Of a stretch of DNA of 64,000 bases, positions 1 to 7,351 are shown piece by piece. The position numbers and the translations under genes were made by a program. Numbering within the stretch: the stretch's first letter is position 1; each line of letters starts with the position of its first letter. The DNA is from Algoriphagus boseongensis (GTDB lineage Bacteria > Bacteroidota > Bacteroidia > Cytophagales > Cyclobacteriaceae), in contig NZ_SNYF01000007.1 in assembly GCF_004362805.1 (NCBI RefSeq), forward strand, positions 124,001 to 188,000. Reading direction: 5' to 3'. The notes beneath the pieces are model-generated. The model made no database searches and had not been told where the DNA came from. It was given only the letters and a program-made list of their open reading frames with translations.

Positions 1-588
1 TACGGAATTCCTTACAGCCCATTGGCTGAAGCGGTGAATGCCCGCGGAGTTTCGGGAGAGAAAGCCATGCGAGTGGCATTTTCCAAGACTTTCCATCATG
101 AATTCCAAAAAGTAGAAGGTTCCTTAGATTCCTGGCTTCCAAAAATCAAAGCGGCTTATTCTTTGGCCAGAATCATCAATCACGAAGTTGGTTTTAGACT
201 TATGAAGACAGTTTCGGATACCAAAGATTGGAAGTTGAACTTCAATGAAATCTCCAGAATCTGGACCAATGGATGTATTATCCGATCAGGCTTGATGGAA
301 AATATTTCTTCCAATTATTCTGATACCCATTCTTTCTTTGAAATGAAAGGCGTTAAAGAGCAGGTAATTTCAGGGAGAAAGGCCTTGGCGGAATTGGTTG
401 GTTTGGGCTTGACTCATGGCTTTGCCTTACCTGTAATGAGCGCTGGAATCAATTACCTTCTAGGAAGAATCACCGCAGAGTCTTCTGCATCGGTAATTCA
501 GGCACAGCGGGATTATTTTGGAGCACATACCTACCAGCGAAAAGACGATCCAAGCGGGAAGTTTTACCACACGCAGTGGAATTCATAA
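1..588 (+). CDS. gnd: 6-phosphogluconate dehydrogenase (decarboxylating), C-terminal part
   Basis: This is the 3' end of a gene that begins before the window; 195 codons are visible, in frame from base 1. The enzyme oxidises 6-phosphogluconate to ribulose 5-phosphate, CO2 and NADPH in the cytosolic oxidative pentose phosphate pathway. Seen here is the all-helical C-terminal domain: an IWxxGCIIRS segment and the closing RDYFGAHTYQRKD...FYHTQW tail, which in this family reaches into the partner subunit's active site. The reading frame is intact to its stop and is followed by a hairpin. Any upstream zwf/pgl partners lie outside the window. Confidence 0.95.
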   Translation, partial: YGIPYSPLAEAVNARGVSGEKAMRVAFSKTFHHEFQKVEGSLDSWLPKIKAAYSLARIINHEVGFRLMKTVSDTKDWKLNFNEISRIWTNGCIIRSGLMENISSNYSDTHSFFEMKGVKEQVISGRKALAELVGLGLTHGFALPVMSAGINYLLGRITAESSASVIQAQRDYFGAHTYQRKDDPSGKFYHTQWNS

Positions 589-595
589 ATCAGAA

Positions 596-621
596 GGGCT
601 GGAATTTTCCGGTCCTTTTTT
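596..621 (+). terminator. Rho-independent terminator after gnd
   Basis: GGGCTGGAA pairs with TTCCGGTCC, including two G-U pairs, and is followed directly by a run of seven T. It starts 7 bp after the gnd stop codon. Confidence 0.65.
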
Positions 622-659
622 GTTTCTGACAGATGGCAAAGATTTCTACAGTCTCATTC

Positions 660-686
660 TCTGTGTAAATCTGTGTTATCTGTGAG
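660..686. repeat. Dispersed ATCTGTG-type intergenic repeat, copy 1
   Basis: Three TCTGTG words lie in tandem here (TCTGTGTAAATCTGTG followed by TTATCTGTGAG). A near-identical string occurs at 24563-24589, where it forms the right arm of a long hairpin. Both copies follow a metabolic gene (gnd here, a GMC oxidoreductase there). The left arm is degenerate at this copy. Function unknown. Confidence 0.6.
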
Positions 687-782
687 CCTTTTTGACTTTG
701 CCGCAAAACAAAAAATCCACCATCGGATTGGTTTACAGTTGGGAAAGGGCGAAATTAAGTTTTGCATTAACCTCCAACGCTT

Positions 783-2150
783 ATGAAACCTTTTAAAATC
801 CTTCTCCTCCTCCTTTTGACCTGTACTTTTTTGGTTCCTTCAGAAGCACAGGAATTGGTCATCAATCACGTGAATATCATCACCATGCAGGATGATCAGG
901 TCCTTGAGGATCATTCGATTTACGTCAAAGATGGAGTGATTATGGAAATTGCACCTGAGGATGAAATTACCGTTGCGGGTATTCGCTCATTGGATGGAAG
1001 AGGGATGTATATTTTCCCGGGATTGGCAGAATTTCATGCGCATCTTCCCAATCCAGAGCAATTCGGCCCCGTTTTTCAAGAGGAGGTTTTGTGGATGTAT
1101 CTGGCTAACGGAGTACTGAGAATCCGAAGTATGCTTGGTCATGAATCCCATTTGGAATTAAAGAAGCGAGTTGAGGCAGGAGAATTAACAGGTCCTCGAA
1201 TGTTTATTTCAGGGCCATCGCTAAATGGAACTTCTGTAGCTGATCCAGATTCAGGTAGAAAAATGGTAAGGGATCAAAAAGCTGCTGGATATGATCATCT
1301 GAAACTTCATCCCGGTCTGGATGATCCTAAGTTTCTGGCGATAGCTGATGAAGCAAAAAAAGCCGGAATCTATTATGGAGGACATGTTTCTCTGGATGTG
1401 GGCTTGGTGACTTCGGTGAAAAATGGCTACCGTTCTGTCGAGCACATCGATGGGTTCTTGGAGGCAATGCTTCCGGATGGAACAACCATTGACCCTACAG
1501 TTTCAGGCCCATTCAATATGAATTTGGTGGGTCAGGTAGATCAAGCCAAACTTGATGCATTGATTCAGCTTTGTTTAGAAAATAAAACCTGGATTGCTCC
1601 AACTTTAACCTTGTTTGAACGCTACTTTGGCTACCAACCTGCCTATGAATTGCGTCAGCAGCCGGAAATGTTTTACCTCCCAGGGCAGTTGACCACCCAA
1701 TGGTACAATACCAAATCCAAGTTGGAAGCGGATGGTGTTTTGGCGGAGGCCAAGGTTAAGCCTTATCTGGAATTCAGACAAAAACTTTTCCTTGACCTTC
1801 ACAAAGCTGGTGTTCCGATGATCATGAGTTCGGATTCTCCACAAGTCTTCAATGTACCGGGATTTTCTATTCATCGGGAAATCGAGTCGATGTCAAAGGC
1901 TGGAATGTCGAATTATGAGATTTTGAAAACGGGTTCGGTGAACTGTGCAGATTATTTTGAGGAAAGTGGAGAATGGGGAGTTCTGAAGCCAGGTGCTGCT
2001 GCTGAATTTGTGATGGTACAAAAGAATCCTTTGGAAGACTTGACAACGATGCAAAAGCCTCAGGCGATCATGATTCAGGGAAAATTCATCCAAAGAGATG
2101 AATTGCAGTTGCAATTGAATCTGATCCGACAGAAGTACCTTAGGCAATAG
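783..2150 (+). CDS. Secreted amidohydrolase family protein (imidazolonepropionase-like)
   Basis: A 455-aa metal-dependent hydrolase of the amidohydrolase superfamily, probably periplasmic because it starts with a Sec signal peptide (residues 1-22, hydrophobic LLLLLL core, cleavage near SEA-Q). A small beta domain precedes the TIM barrel. Visible metal and catalytic positions are HAH (85-87), Lys174 in KLHPG, His201 in GGHVS, His221 in VEHID and Asp351 in SSDSP. This set fits the imidazolonepropionase/prolidase-like branch, where the Lys is often carboxylated. The substrate (peptide, cyclic amide or lactone) cannot be told from sequence. It stands alone, flanked by intergenic repeats. Confidence 0.85.
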   Translation: MKPFKILLLLLLTCTFLVPSEAQELVINHVNIITMQDDQVLEDHSIYVKDGVIMEIAPEDEITVAGIRSLDGRGMYIFPGLAEFHAHLPNPEQFGPVFQEEVLWMYLANGVLRIRSMLGHESHLELKKRVEAGELTGPRMFISGPSLNGTSVADPDSGRKMVRDQKAAGYDHLKLHPGLDDPKFLAIADEAKKAGIYYGGHVSLDVGLVTSVKNGYRSVEHIDGFLEAMLPDGTTIDPTVSGPFNMNLVGQVDQAKLDALIQLCLENKTWIAPTLTLFERYFGYQPAYELRQQPEMFYLPGQLTTQWYNTKSKLEADGVLAEAKVKPYLEFRQKLFLDLHKAGVPMIMSSDSPQVFNVPGFSIHREIESMSKAGMSNYEILKTGSVNCADYFEESGEWGVLKPGAAAEFVMVQKNPLEDLTTMQKPQAIMIQGKFIQRDELQLQLNLIRQKYLRQ

Positions 2151-2180
2151 TTCTAGCTAATCGTAATCAAGTCTTCAATG

Positions 2181-2252
2181 TTCGATATTCAGTGTTCATT
2201 ATTCGATATTAGGAAATAAAGAATGTTGAATGTCGAATTATGAATATCGAAT
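2181..2252. repeat. TTCGATATT direct and inverted repeat cluster
   Basis: TTCGATATT occurs at 2181-2189 and 2202-2210, and its reverse complement at 2243-2251. ATTCGATATT (2201-2210) can pair over 10 bp with AATATCGAAT (2243-2252). The DNA between is AT-rich with related words (GAATGTTGAATGTCGAATTATG). It lies between two same-strand genes and resembles the other short-word intergenic repeats of this window. Confidence 0.55.
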
Positions 2253-2303
2253 CTAGCTTCATCAATAAAGCTTCTCACAATCCAATTTTGCAATAAACAC
2301 CCC

Positions 2304-3440
2304 ATGAAATACGCCTCAATCCTAGGCACGGCTGCTATCCTTTCACTAGCTTTTGCCTGTGCACAAAAACAAACCCAAGAACCTATTAAAGAAGAAATCA
2401 ACCTTATGATCAAAGCAGAACAAGTGGCTGAACATAATGGAAAGCCAGTTTATCATTATGTCCTAGACAATGGCACCATGCAAGTAGAAATGTCCAACTA
2501 TGGTGGGTTGATTTCAAAAATTATAGCTCCCGATAAAAACGGGAATATGGAGAATATCACCCTTACTTTGGATACAGTTGAAGAATACCTGACCAAGCCA
2601 AACCCATTCTTTGGGGCTACTGCCGGAAGGGTTGCAAATCGGATTGCCAATGCTGAGTTTACTCTGGATGGCACAAAATATACCTTGGCTAAAACCAATG
2701 GAGATAACCATCTCCACGGAGGAGTGGAAGGATTTAATAAGAAAGTTTGGGATGCCGAGACCTATTCAAATGACTCAACTTTAGGCGTCAAGATGACCTA
2801 TCTCAGTGTGGATGGAGAAGAAGGCTATCCCGGTAATTTGCAAACTACACTTTGGATGGAGTTGACCACGGACAATACCTTGAGAATCCGTTTTGAAAGT
2901 ACCACGGACAAAAAGACCATTCTCAACTTGACTAACCATACCTATTTTAACCTAGGGGGAATCAAGCGGGATATTCTGGATCATGAGTTCCAATTTTGGG
3001 CAGATTATTATACTCCTGTAGATGAGGAATTGATCCCAACCGGGGAGGTGAAAGATGTGACAGGAACTCCCTTTGACTTCAGAACTCCAAAAATCCTAGG
3101 TGATCAGATTGCAGCTAATGCCGGCGGCTTTGACCACAACATGGTCATGAAGATGGAAAGAACACCGGAAATGAAGCACTTTGTACGGGTTAAGCATCCG
3201 GAATCTGGAAGGGTGATGGATATGTATTCCAATAATGCAGGGGTGCAGTTTTACACAGCGAATTTCTTGGCCAACTATGCAGGAGCAGATGGCAAGACTT
3301 ATGATAAGCACTGGGGTTTTTGCCTTGAGTCCCAAAATTGGCCCGATGCAATCAATCATGAAAACTTCCCAAGCCCAATCTTAAATCCCGGAGAGAAATA
3401 CGAGCACACGATTGAGTATAAGTTTTCGGTGGAGAAATAA
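2304..3440 (+). CDS. galM: Aldose 1-epimerase (mutarotase), lipoprotein
   Basis: A 378-aa aldose 1-epimerase that interconverts alpha and beta anomers of hexoses. The N-terminus is a lipoprotein-type signal with Cys19 (LAFAC), so it probably sits in the periplasm or on the outer membrane, unlike cytosolic E. coli GalM. Family residues visible: NHLHGG (135-140, substrate His), NLTNHTYFNLGG with the catalytic His212, GGFDHN with Asp278, and the catalytic base Glu342 in LESQNWPD. The length is usual once the leader is counted. An extracytoplasmic mutarotase suits an organism that releases and oxidises sugars outside the cytoplasm. Confidence 0.93.
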   Translation: MKYASILGTAAILSLAFACAQKQTQEPIKEEINLMIKAEQVAEHNGKPVYHYVLDNGTMQVEMSNYGGLISKIIAPDKNGNMENITLTLDTVEEYLTKPNPFFGATAGRVANRIANAEFTLDGTKYTLAKTNGDNHLHGGVEGFNKKVWDAETYSNDSTLGVKMTYLSVDGEEGYPGNLQTTLWMELTTDNTLRIRFESTTDKKTILNLTNHTYFNLGGIKRDILDHEFQFWADYYTPVDEELIPTGEVKDVTGTPFDFRTPKILGDQIAANAGGFDHNMVMKMERTPEMKHFVRVKHPESGRVMDMYSNNAGVQFYTANFLANYAGADGKTYDKHWGFCLESQNWPDAINHENFPSPILNPGEKYEHTIEYKFSVEK

Positions 3441-3452
3441 TATCTAATCCGC

Positions 3453-4562
3453 CTACTTATTCATTTTGAATGGATGAATAGTTTGCTTCAGAATTCCCTT
3501 TGGCATTTCAGGATCATTCAATCCGGTTTTACTTGGCCATTCATCCCCTTTATCCAAATAGGTCCCAAAGATCATGTCAATGAAGGGAAAGTGAATGGCA
3601 AAATTCCTATCGTAGTATTCCGCTTCCGCTGAATGATGCCAATGGTGGTATTGTGGAGTGACGAAGATGTACTTCAAAAAACCAAAATTTATTCGCGTAT
3701 TGGAATGTGCCAAAACTGCCTGAATGGAAACCCAAACCAGATAAGTCAGAAACACAGCATTGCTAAAACCCAATACATAAATCGGGATAAAGGTGAAAGA
3801 CCTAACTACAATCAAATCGATTAGGTGAATTCTTGATCCAGCTAGCCAATCGATTTCCTTTATCGAGTGATGGATGGCATGAAACCTCCAAAGAAAAGGG
3901 ACTTTATGGAAAAGAAAATGAATGGTCCATTGAAAAAGGTCGGTGATGAAAAGGGCCAAGAATAATTGAAGAGGAAAGGCAATAGCAGAGATTTTACTTT
4001 GGATTTCTGCAATCGGCAAACCCGAAAAAGAAACTACTGCAGGTGTTCGGATTATGATCCCAAGGATTTGAACCAATAAGTGACTGTAAATAAAATAAGC
4101 CAAATCAGTTCTCCATTCCGAGTGGAATTTGGTCTGGTCCAGACGCTTCGGAAGAAATAATTCAAGGGGAATAAAAATGGCTGAGGTAAAGAAAATATCC
4201 AATACCAGCCAATCCAATCCGATGGTGAAAAGCGTCGAAACCTCTGAAGTTTGTCCCGGGAATAGGTAAAATAAAAGGATGGTGGACAATAGAAATCCTA
4301 GGCCTATCGCAGCGATATCCGCTTTTTTCCGAAGGATAAAACTGGATAAGGCAAAACCAATTCCCAATACCAAAAGAGAAAGGATAAATGCTTCCACAAA
4401 TCCTTCAGTGTACAAATGCCGAAATTCAGAAGTCGTTAAAACATTGGGGAAATACAGGCAGACAGTAAACAAAAAGGAACAAACTCCAATAAAAATGGAT
4501 AAATATCCGCTGATCTTTCCTTCTCCAATTTTTAACCTTTCATTCTCTGTTTTGAAATCCAT
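3453..4562 (-). CDS. Sterol desaturase / fatty acid hydroxylase family membrane protein
   Basis: A 369-aa integral membrane di-iron hydroxylase. The histidine clusters of the family are all present: HFLFH (215-219), HAIHH (228-232), an isolated His286 in AHSN, and HHWHH (306-310). Several extra membrane helices (about residues 20-135) precede the catalytic part. Family members hydroxylate or desaturate sterols, carotenoids, fatty acids or ether lipids; the substrate here is not evident. It ends 12 bp from the converging galM and lies 127 bp downstream of the sheath gene on the same strand. A functional link to that gene is not implied. Confidence 0.88.
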   Translation of the reverse strand: MDFKTENERLKIGEGKISGYLSIFIGVCSFLFTVCLYFPNVLTTSEFRHLYTEGFVEAFILSLLVLGIGFALSSFILRKKADIAAIGLGFLLSTILLFYLFPGQTSEVSTLFTIGLDWLVLDIFFTSAIFIPLELFLPKRLDQTKFHSEWRTDLAYFIYSHLLVQILGIIIRTPAVVSFSGLPIAEIQSKISAIAFPLQLFLALFITDLFQWTIHFLFHKVPFLWRFHAIHHSIKEIDWLAGSRIHLIDLIVVRSFTFIPIYVLGFSNAVFLTYLVWVSIQAVLAHSNTRINFGFLKYIFVTPQYHHWHHSAEAEYYDRNFAIHFPFIDMIFGTYLDKGDEWPSKTGLNDPEMPKGILKQTIHPFKMNK

Positions 4563-4689
4563 ATCAGCTTACTCTTCAATAGAAATGCCTTCTATCCTTC
4601 TCGTTTCATCAAGGCTTAATCTTTCTCAATCTAGAGAAATACCAAAGAAAATAAGAATTTGAATTAAAGTGAACTTGGACTGATTGTAT

Positions 4690-6174
4690 TCAAGCTTCTT
4701 GAAAAGCCAAATTCAATTTTAGCAAGATAAATTCTGCTGGCCTGACTAGGGCCATTCCGATTTCTATAATTCCTTTCCCTTCTATAATATCCTGAGAAGT
4801 CATGGTTTGCCCTAATCCCATTCGGACAAAAAATGCCTGATCGGGTTTGATTCCCTGAAAAGCTCCATCCCTCCAAAGATTAGTCAGAAAATTTTCTACC
4901 ATTGCCCGTATTCTAGCCCAAGTATTGGCATCATTAGGCTCGAAGACGAAAGAGGTTAGGCTTGAGTGTATGGATTCTCTTACCATCAAATAGGTTCTTT
5001 TGACGGGGATATACCTCCATTCATTGTCATTTCCAGCTAAAGTACGAGCTCCCCAAACTAGGATGCCTTTTCCCTGAAAATGTCGGATAGAATTTATGGA
5101 TTTCCCTGAAGAAGGATCAATATTTAGTTCTTCCTGCTGAATAGTTGAAAAAGAAACACTTGGCTTTTCAAATCCATTTAGAGCTACGTTTGCGGGAGCT
5201 TTCCAAACTCCTCGAGTTAAATCCACTCTGGAATATACTCCGGCTATTGCGCCTGAAATAGGAGAGGGCTTTAGGATTTTACCCATCGCTTTAAGGATAT
5301 GCTTATAGGTAGGACTGGTATTCAACAAGCCCAAATGCAGATCCTTTTCGTTTGATAAATTGGAATTCAAAACCTCCTGTGCATTCTCTTCCAATAGAAT
5401 TTCTGAAAGCTTGATCTTAGGGTCAAGATTGGAAAAATTCAAGGAAAGTTGGTTTTCAGGTCGATCCAACCAAGGGTAATAGGCAGCTCCAAGACTAAGG
5501 TTTGAATTTCCAATTCCATTTCGGAATTCGCTAATGCAACCCTGACTTTGGTTTATATCTTCAAATCCATTGTATAGATCAAAAATTGAGAACCGATTTC
5601 CATGATCATGACAATGTTTGAGCATTTCCTGGTACACCTCGGTGCTTTGGCTGCCTAATGCCACCGCATCCGGAATCACCAAAATGCTGGGTTTCCGAAG
5701 ATCCATTAATGCTTTTAATCCTTTAGGGCTTGAATTCCTCGAAGAAGTAATTCCCAATAGTCCCTCTTTTGAAATTGGCACTTGATCCTTTTCCCCATAA
5801 GTTCCTACAGAAACCACATAGCAGGCCTTTCCTCCATTAGAAAAGAAATCCGAAACAGCCCGAAAAAGGTAAGCTCTTTGGTTAGTATTAAGCTGGAGGC
5901 TAAAGTCCTGATTTCCGATTCTGATAGGGCTGGGATCTTGAGGGGTTTTGGGAACCAGAAGAAATTTGGGAATATAATCCCCACCGAAATTGTCTCGGAA
6001 ATCTAAGATGGAATGAACCTTCGTGGGTTGGTTGAGCAAGGATCTCCCATTTTTTTCTGCTTTTTCAGTATACCCGACAAAGGCTGGAATAGCCGTCTCA
6101 ACTTGGGCTATAGAAGGGGGGAAAGAGCTTATTTCCTCTACATATACATCTGGAGTTTTATAGATTTTGGACAT
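4690..6174 (-). CDS. Contractile phage-tail / injection-system sheath protein, orphan
   Basis: A 494-aa tail sheath subunit. The N-terminus (TPDVYVEEISSFPPSIAQVE, then TAIPAFVGYTEKA) is the signature of sheath proteins from extracellular contractile injection systems and phage-like tails. The C-terminal domain (IRAMVENFLTNLWRDGAFQG, then GKGIIEIGMALVRPAEFILL) is the conserved part that forms the handshake with neighbouring subunits. In the family, hundreds of copies wrap the inner tube and contract on firing. Here no tube, baseplate, spike, LysM adaptor, ATPase or tail-fibre gene is adjacent, so it is an orphan or a spare paralogue of a cluster elsewhere. The frame is intact and full length. 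Confidence 0.9.
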   Translation of the reverse strand: MSKIYKTPDVYVEEISSFPPSIAQVETAIPAFVGYTEKAEKNGRSLLNQPTKVHSILDFRDNFGGDYIPKFLLVPKTPQDPSPIRIGNQDFSLQLNTNQRAYLFRAVSDFFSNGGKACYVVSVGTYGEKDQVPISKEGLLGITSSRNSSPKGLKALMDLRKPSILVIPDAVALGSQSTEVYQEMLKHCHDHGNRFSIFDLYNGFEDINQSQGCISEFRNGIGNSNLSLGAAYYPWLDRPENQLSLNFSNLDPKIKLSEILLEENAQEVLNSNLSNEKDLHLGLLNTSPTYKHILKAMGKILKPSPISGAIAGVYSRVDLTRGVWKAPANVALNGFEKPSVSFSTIQQEELNIDPSSGKSINSIRHFQGKGILVWGARTLAGNDNEWRYIPVKRTYLMVRESIHSSLTSFVFEPNDANTWARIRAMVENFLTNLWRDGAFQGIKPDQAFFVRMGLGQTMTSQDIIEGKGIIEIGMALVRPAEFILLKLNLAFQEA

Positions 6175-6349
6175 TTGATGGAGGAGGGAAGAATGAGCAA
6201 AAGACCTTAATATAAGGTTAAATATCCCAGTGAAAAAGTCTTTGTTTAATTGATCCTTATTGGTAATGTTTTCCTAATAATGAACCTCCTTGGAAGGTTT
6301 TGTCATTTTTAGTCACCAATTCAAAAAAACCTGATTAGGTATGAAAAAA

Positions 6350-6631
6350 TTACAAGCTAGCCTTTAATTGGAAGTTTTCCCCGATCGCCCGGATTACTTT
6401 TAAAATGGTTTCAAATTGAGGTTTGGAGTCTGGGGAGAGGGCTTTGTACAGGCTTGGACGGCTGAGTCCGGTTTGTTCAGCAATGCGGGACATTCCTATG
6501 GCCTTTGCCACATGGCCAAGCGCAACGATGATTTCTTGGGCATTTCCTTCTTCGAGTACGGTATTCAGGTATTCCTGAACCATCTCCTCATCATCGAGGT
6601 ACTCGGCAATGTCAAATTTTGTGGTATCCAT
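6350..6631 (-). CDS. Addiction-module antitoxin, HI1420-like (HTH) family
   Basis: A 93-aa protein with a C-terminal lambda-repressor-like helix-turn-helix (IAEQTGLSRPSLYKALS, about residues 52-68) and the N-terminal FDIAEYLDDEEMVQEYL segment typical of the dnstrm_HI1420 antidote family. It would neutralise a RelE/ParE-type toxin and autorepress the operon. The ATG (6631) directly abuts the TAA of the preceding toxin remnant (TAAATG), which implies translational coupling. The cognate toxin frame upstream has no start codon, so this antitoxin may now be solitary or act on a related toxin. Confidence 0.88.
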   Translation of the reverse strand: MDTTKFDIAEYLDDEEMVQEYLNTVLEEGNAQEIIVALGHVAKAIGMSRIAEQTGLSRPSLYKALSPDSKPQFETILKVIRAIGENFQLKASL

Positions 6632-6937
6632 TTAGTTTTCTTTGTATTGATTCCAGAGAGCTTTTGCTTTTTTGATGTCGGATTCCTGTGAACTCTTATC
6701 CCCACCCACAAGTAAGAGTATGATTTTTTCTCCCTGCCTTCGAAAGTAAATTCTGTAACCCGGACCATAATGGATCCGAAATTCTTCAATTCCTTCGCCC
6801 ACGGCAGAGACATCTCCTAAGTTGCCTGCTTCTACCCGTTGTAGCCTCAGGAGGATGTCAAAGACTCTTTTGAATTTATTCTTTAATGAAGCGTAAGAGA
6901 AGCGCGGAATGATGTACTCGAAGGATATAAGCTGAAT
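6632..6937 (-). pseudogene. HI1419-like RelE/ParE toxin remnant lacking N-terminus and start codon
   Basis: Translating the minus strand backwards from the TAA at 6634-6632 gives 101 open codons with the hallmark HI1419-type toxin core: LQRVEAGNLGD, GIEEFRIHYGPGYRIYF, then IILLLVGGDKSSQ and DIKKAKALWNQYKEN at the end. Homology to the family begins only near codon 17 (about base 6889). The usual N-terminal 20-25 residues are absent, and the frame contains no ATG or TTG; the only GTG codons (46 and 77) are inside the core. It overlaps the end of the upstream parE (6876-6937) in the +1 frame. A deletion that joined two toxin genes is the simplest reading; a programmed +1 shift from parE is an alternative. 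Confidence 0.75.
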
Positions 6938-7169
6938 TTAGGTCTACAAAATAAACTATTCGATAATTGCCTTCTATCAATTCTCGGATCTGAGAAATTG
7001 AAAATTCGGGGACTATTCTGCCCGAATCAGGGAAATTTACAAGTTGATCGACCCGCTTTATTATTTTTTGAATTTGCCGATCAGCATAAAACTTAGAATC
7101 AACTTGAATAAAGGAATGGATAGATTTGAGGTCATTTACTGCCAAATCAGACCAAAAAATCTCTACCAT
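6876..7169 (-). CDS. parE: ParE-family toxin
   Basis: A 97-aa RelE/ParE-superfamily toxin. Family features: WSDLAVNDLKSIHSFI at the N-terminus, the PDSGRIVPEF turn, IRELIEGNYRIVYFV, and the closing YILRVHHSALLLR. ParE toxins poison gyrase; related RelE-fold proteins cut mRNA, and the target cannot be decided here. The start ATG lies within the last codons of the 57-residue antitoxin gene (overlap 7163-7169), the usual antitoxin-first arrangement. The 3' end overlaps the HI1419-like remnant. The length matches the family, so this toxin appears complete. Confidence 0.88.
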   Translation of the reverse strand: MVEIFWSDLAVNDLKSIHSFIQVDSKFYADRQIQKIIKRVDQLVNFPDSGRIVPEFSISQIRELIEGNYRIVYFVDLNSAYILRVHHSALLLRFIKE

Positions 7170-7336
7170 TGCTTAGCTAATAATTTTAGCTGCTCATGGG
7201 AAATTACTTTTCCATCTTTTACCTGGTCAAGACCTTTTTCGACTTTTTCTATGAAAATCAATCGTTCGATCAAAACTTCCAAGTCAAAGCTTTCAGGCAA
7301 CTCCTGAATAGCCTCCAATACTTTCTTCTTTTCCAT
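7163..7336 (-). CDS. Small antitoxin paired with ParE
   Basis: A 57-aa protein found by reading the minus strand upstream of parE: it starts MEKKKVLEAIQELPESFD and ends with KVISHEQLKLLAKQW. This matches the short acidic/basic antitoxins that accompany ParE in Bacteroidota: an ELPESFDLEVLIERLIFIEKVEKGL helix pair with VSHEE/ISHEQ near the C-terminus. The stop codon overlaps the parE start by 7 bp, a strong sign of a coupled pair. It has no obvious helix-turn-helix. It begins 15 bp after the GH3 stop codon, so read-through from the salvage operon could reach it. Confidence 0.8.
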   Translation of the reverse strand: MEKKKVLEAIQELPESFDLEVLIERLIFIEKVEKGLDQVKDGKVISHEQLKLLAKQW

Positions 7337-7351
7337 AATCCAAATTACGAA

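Noticed and set aside
3453..6174. Extracellular contractile injection system
   Set aside because: Only the sheath gene is present; the adjacent hydroxylase and TA genes are not part of such systems.
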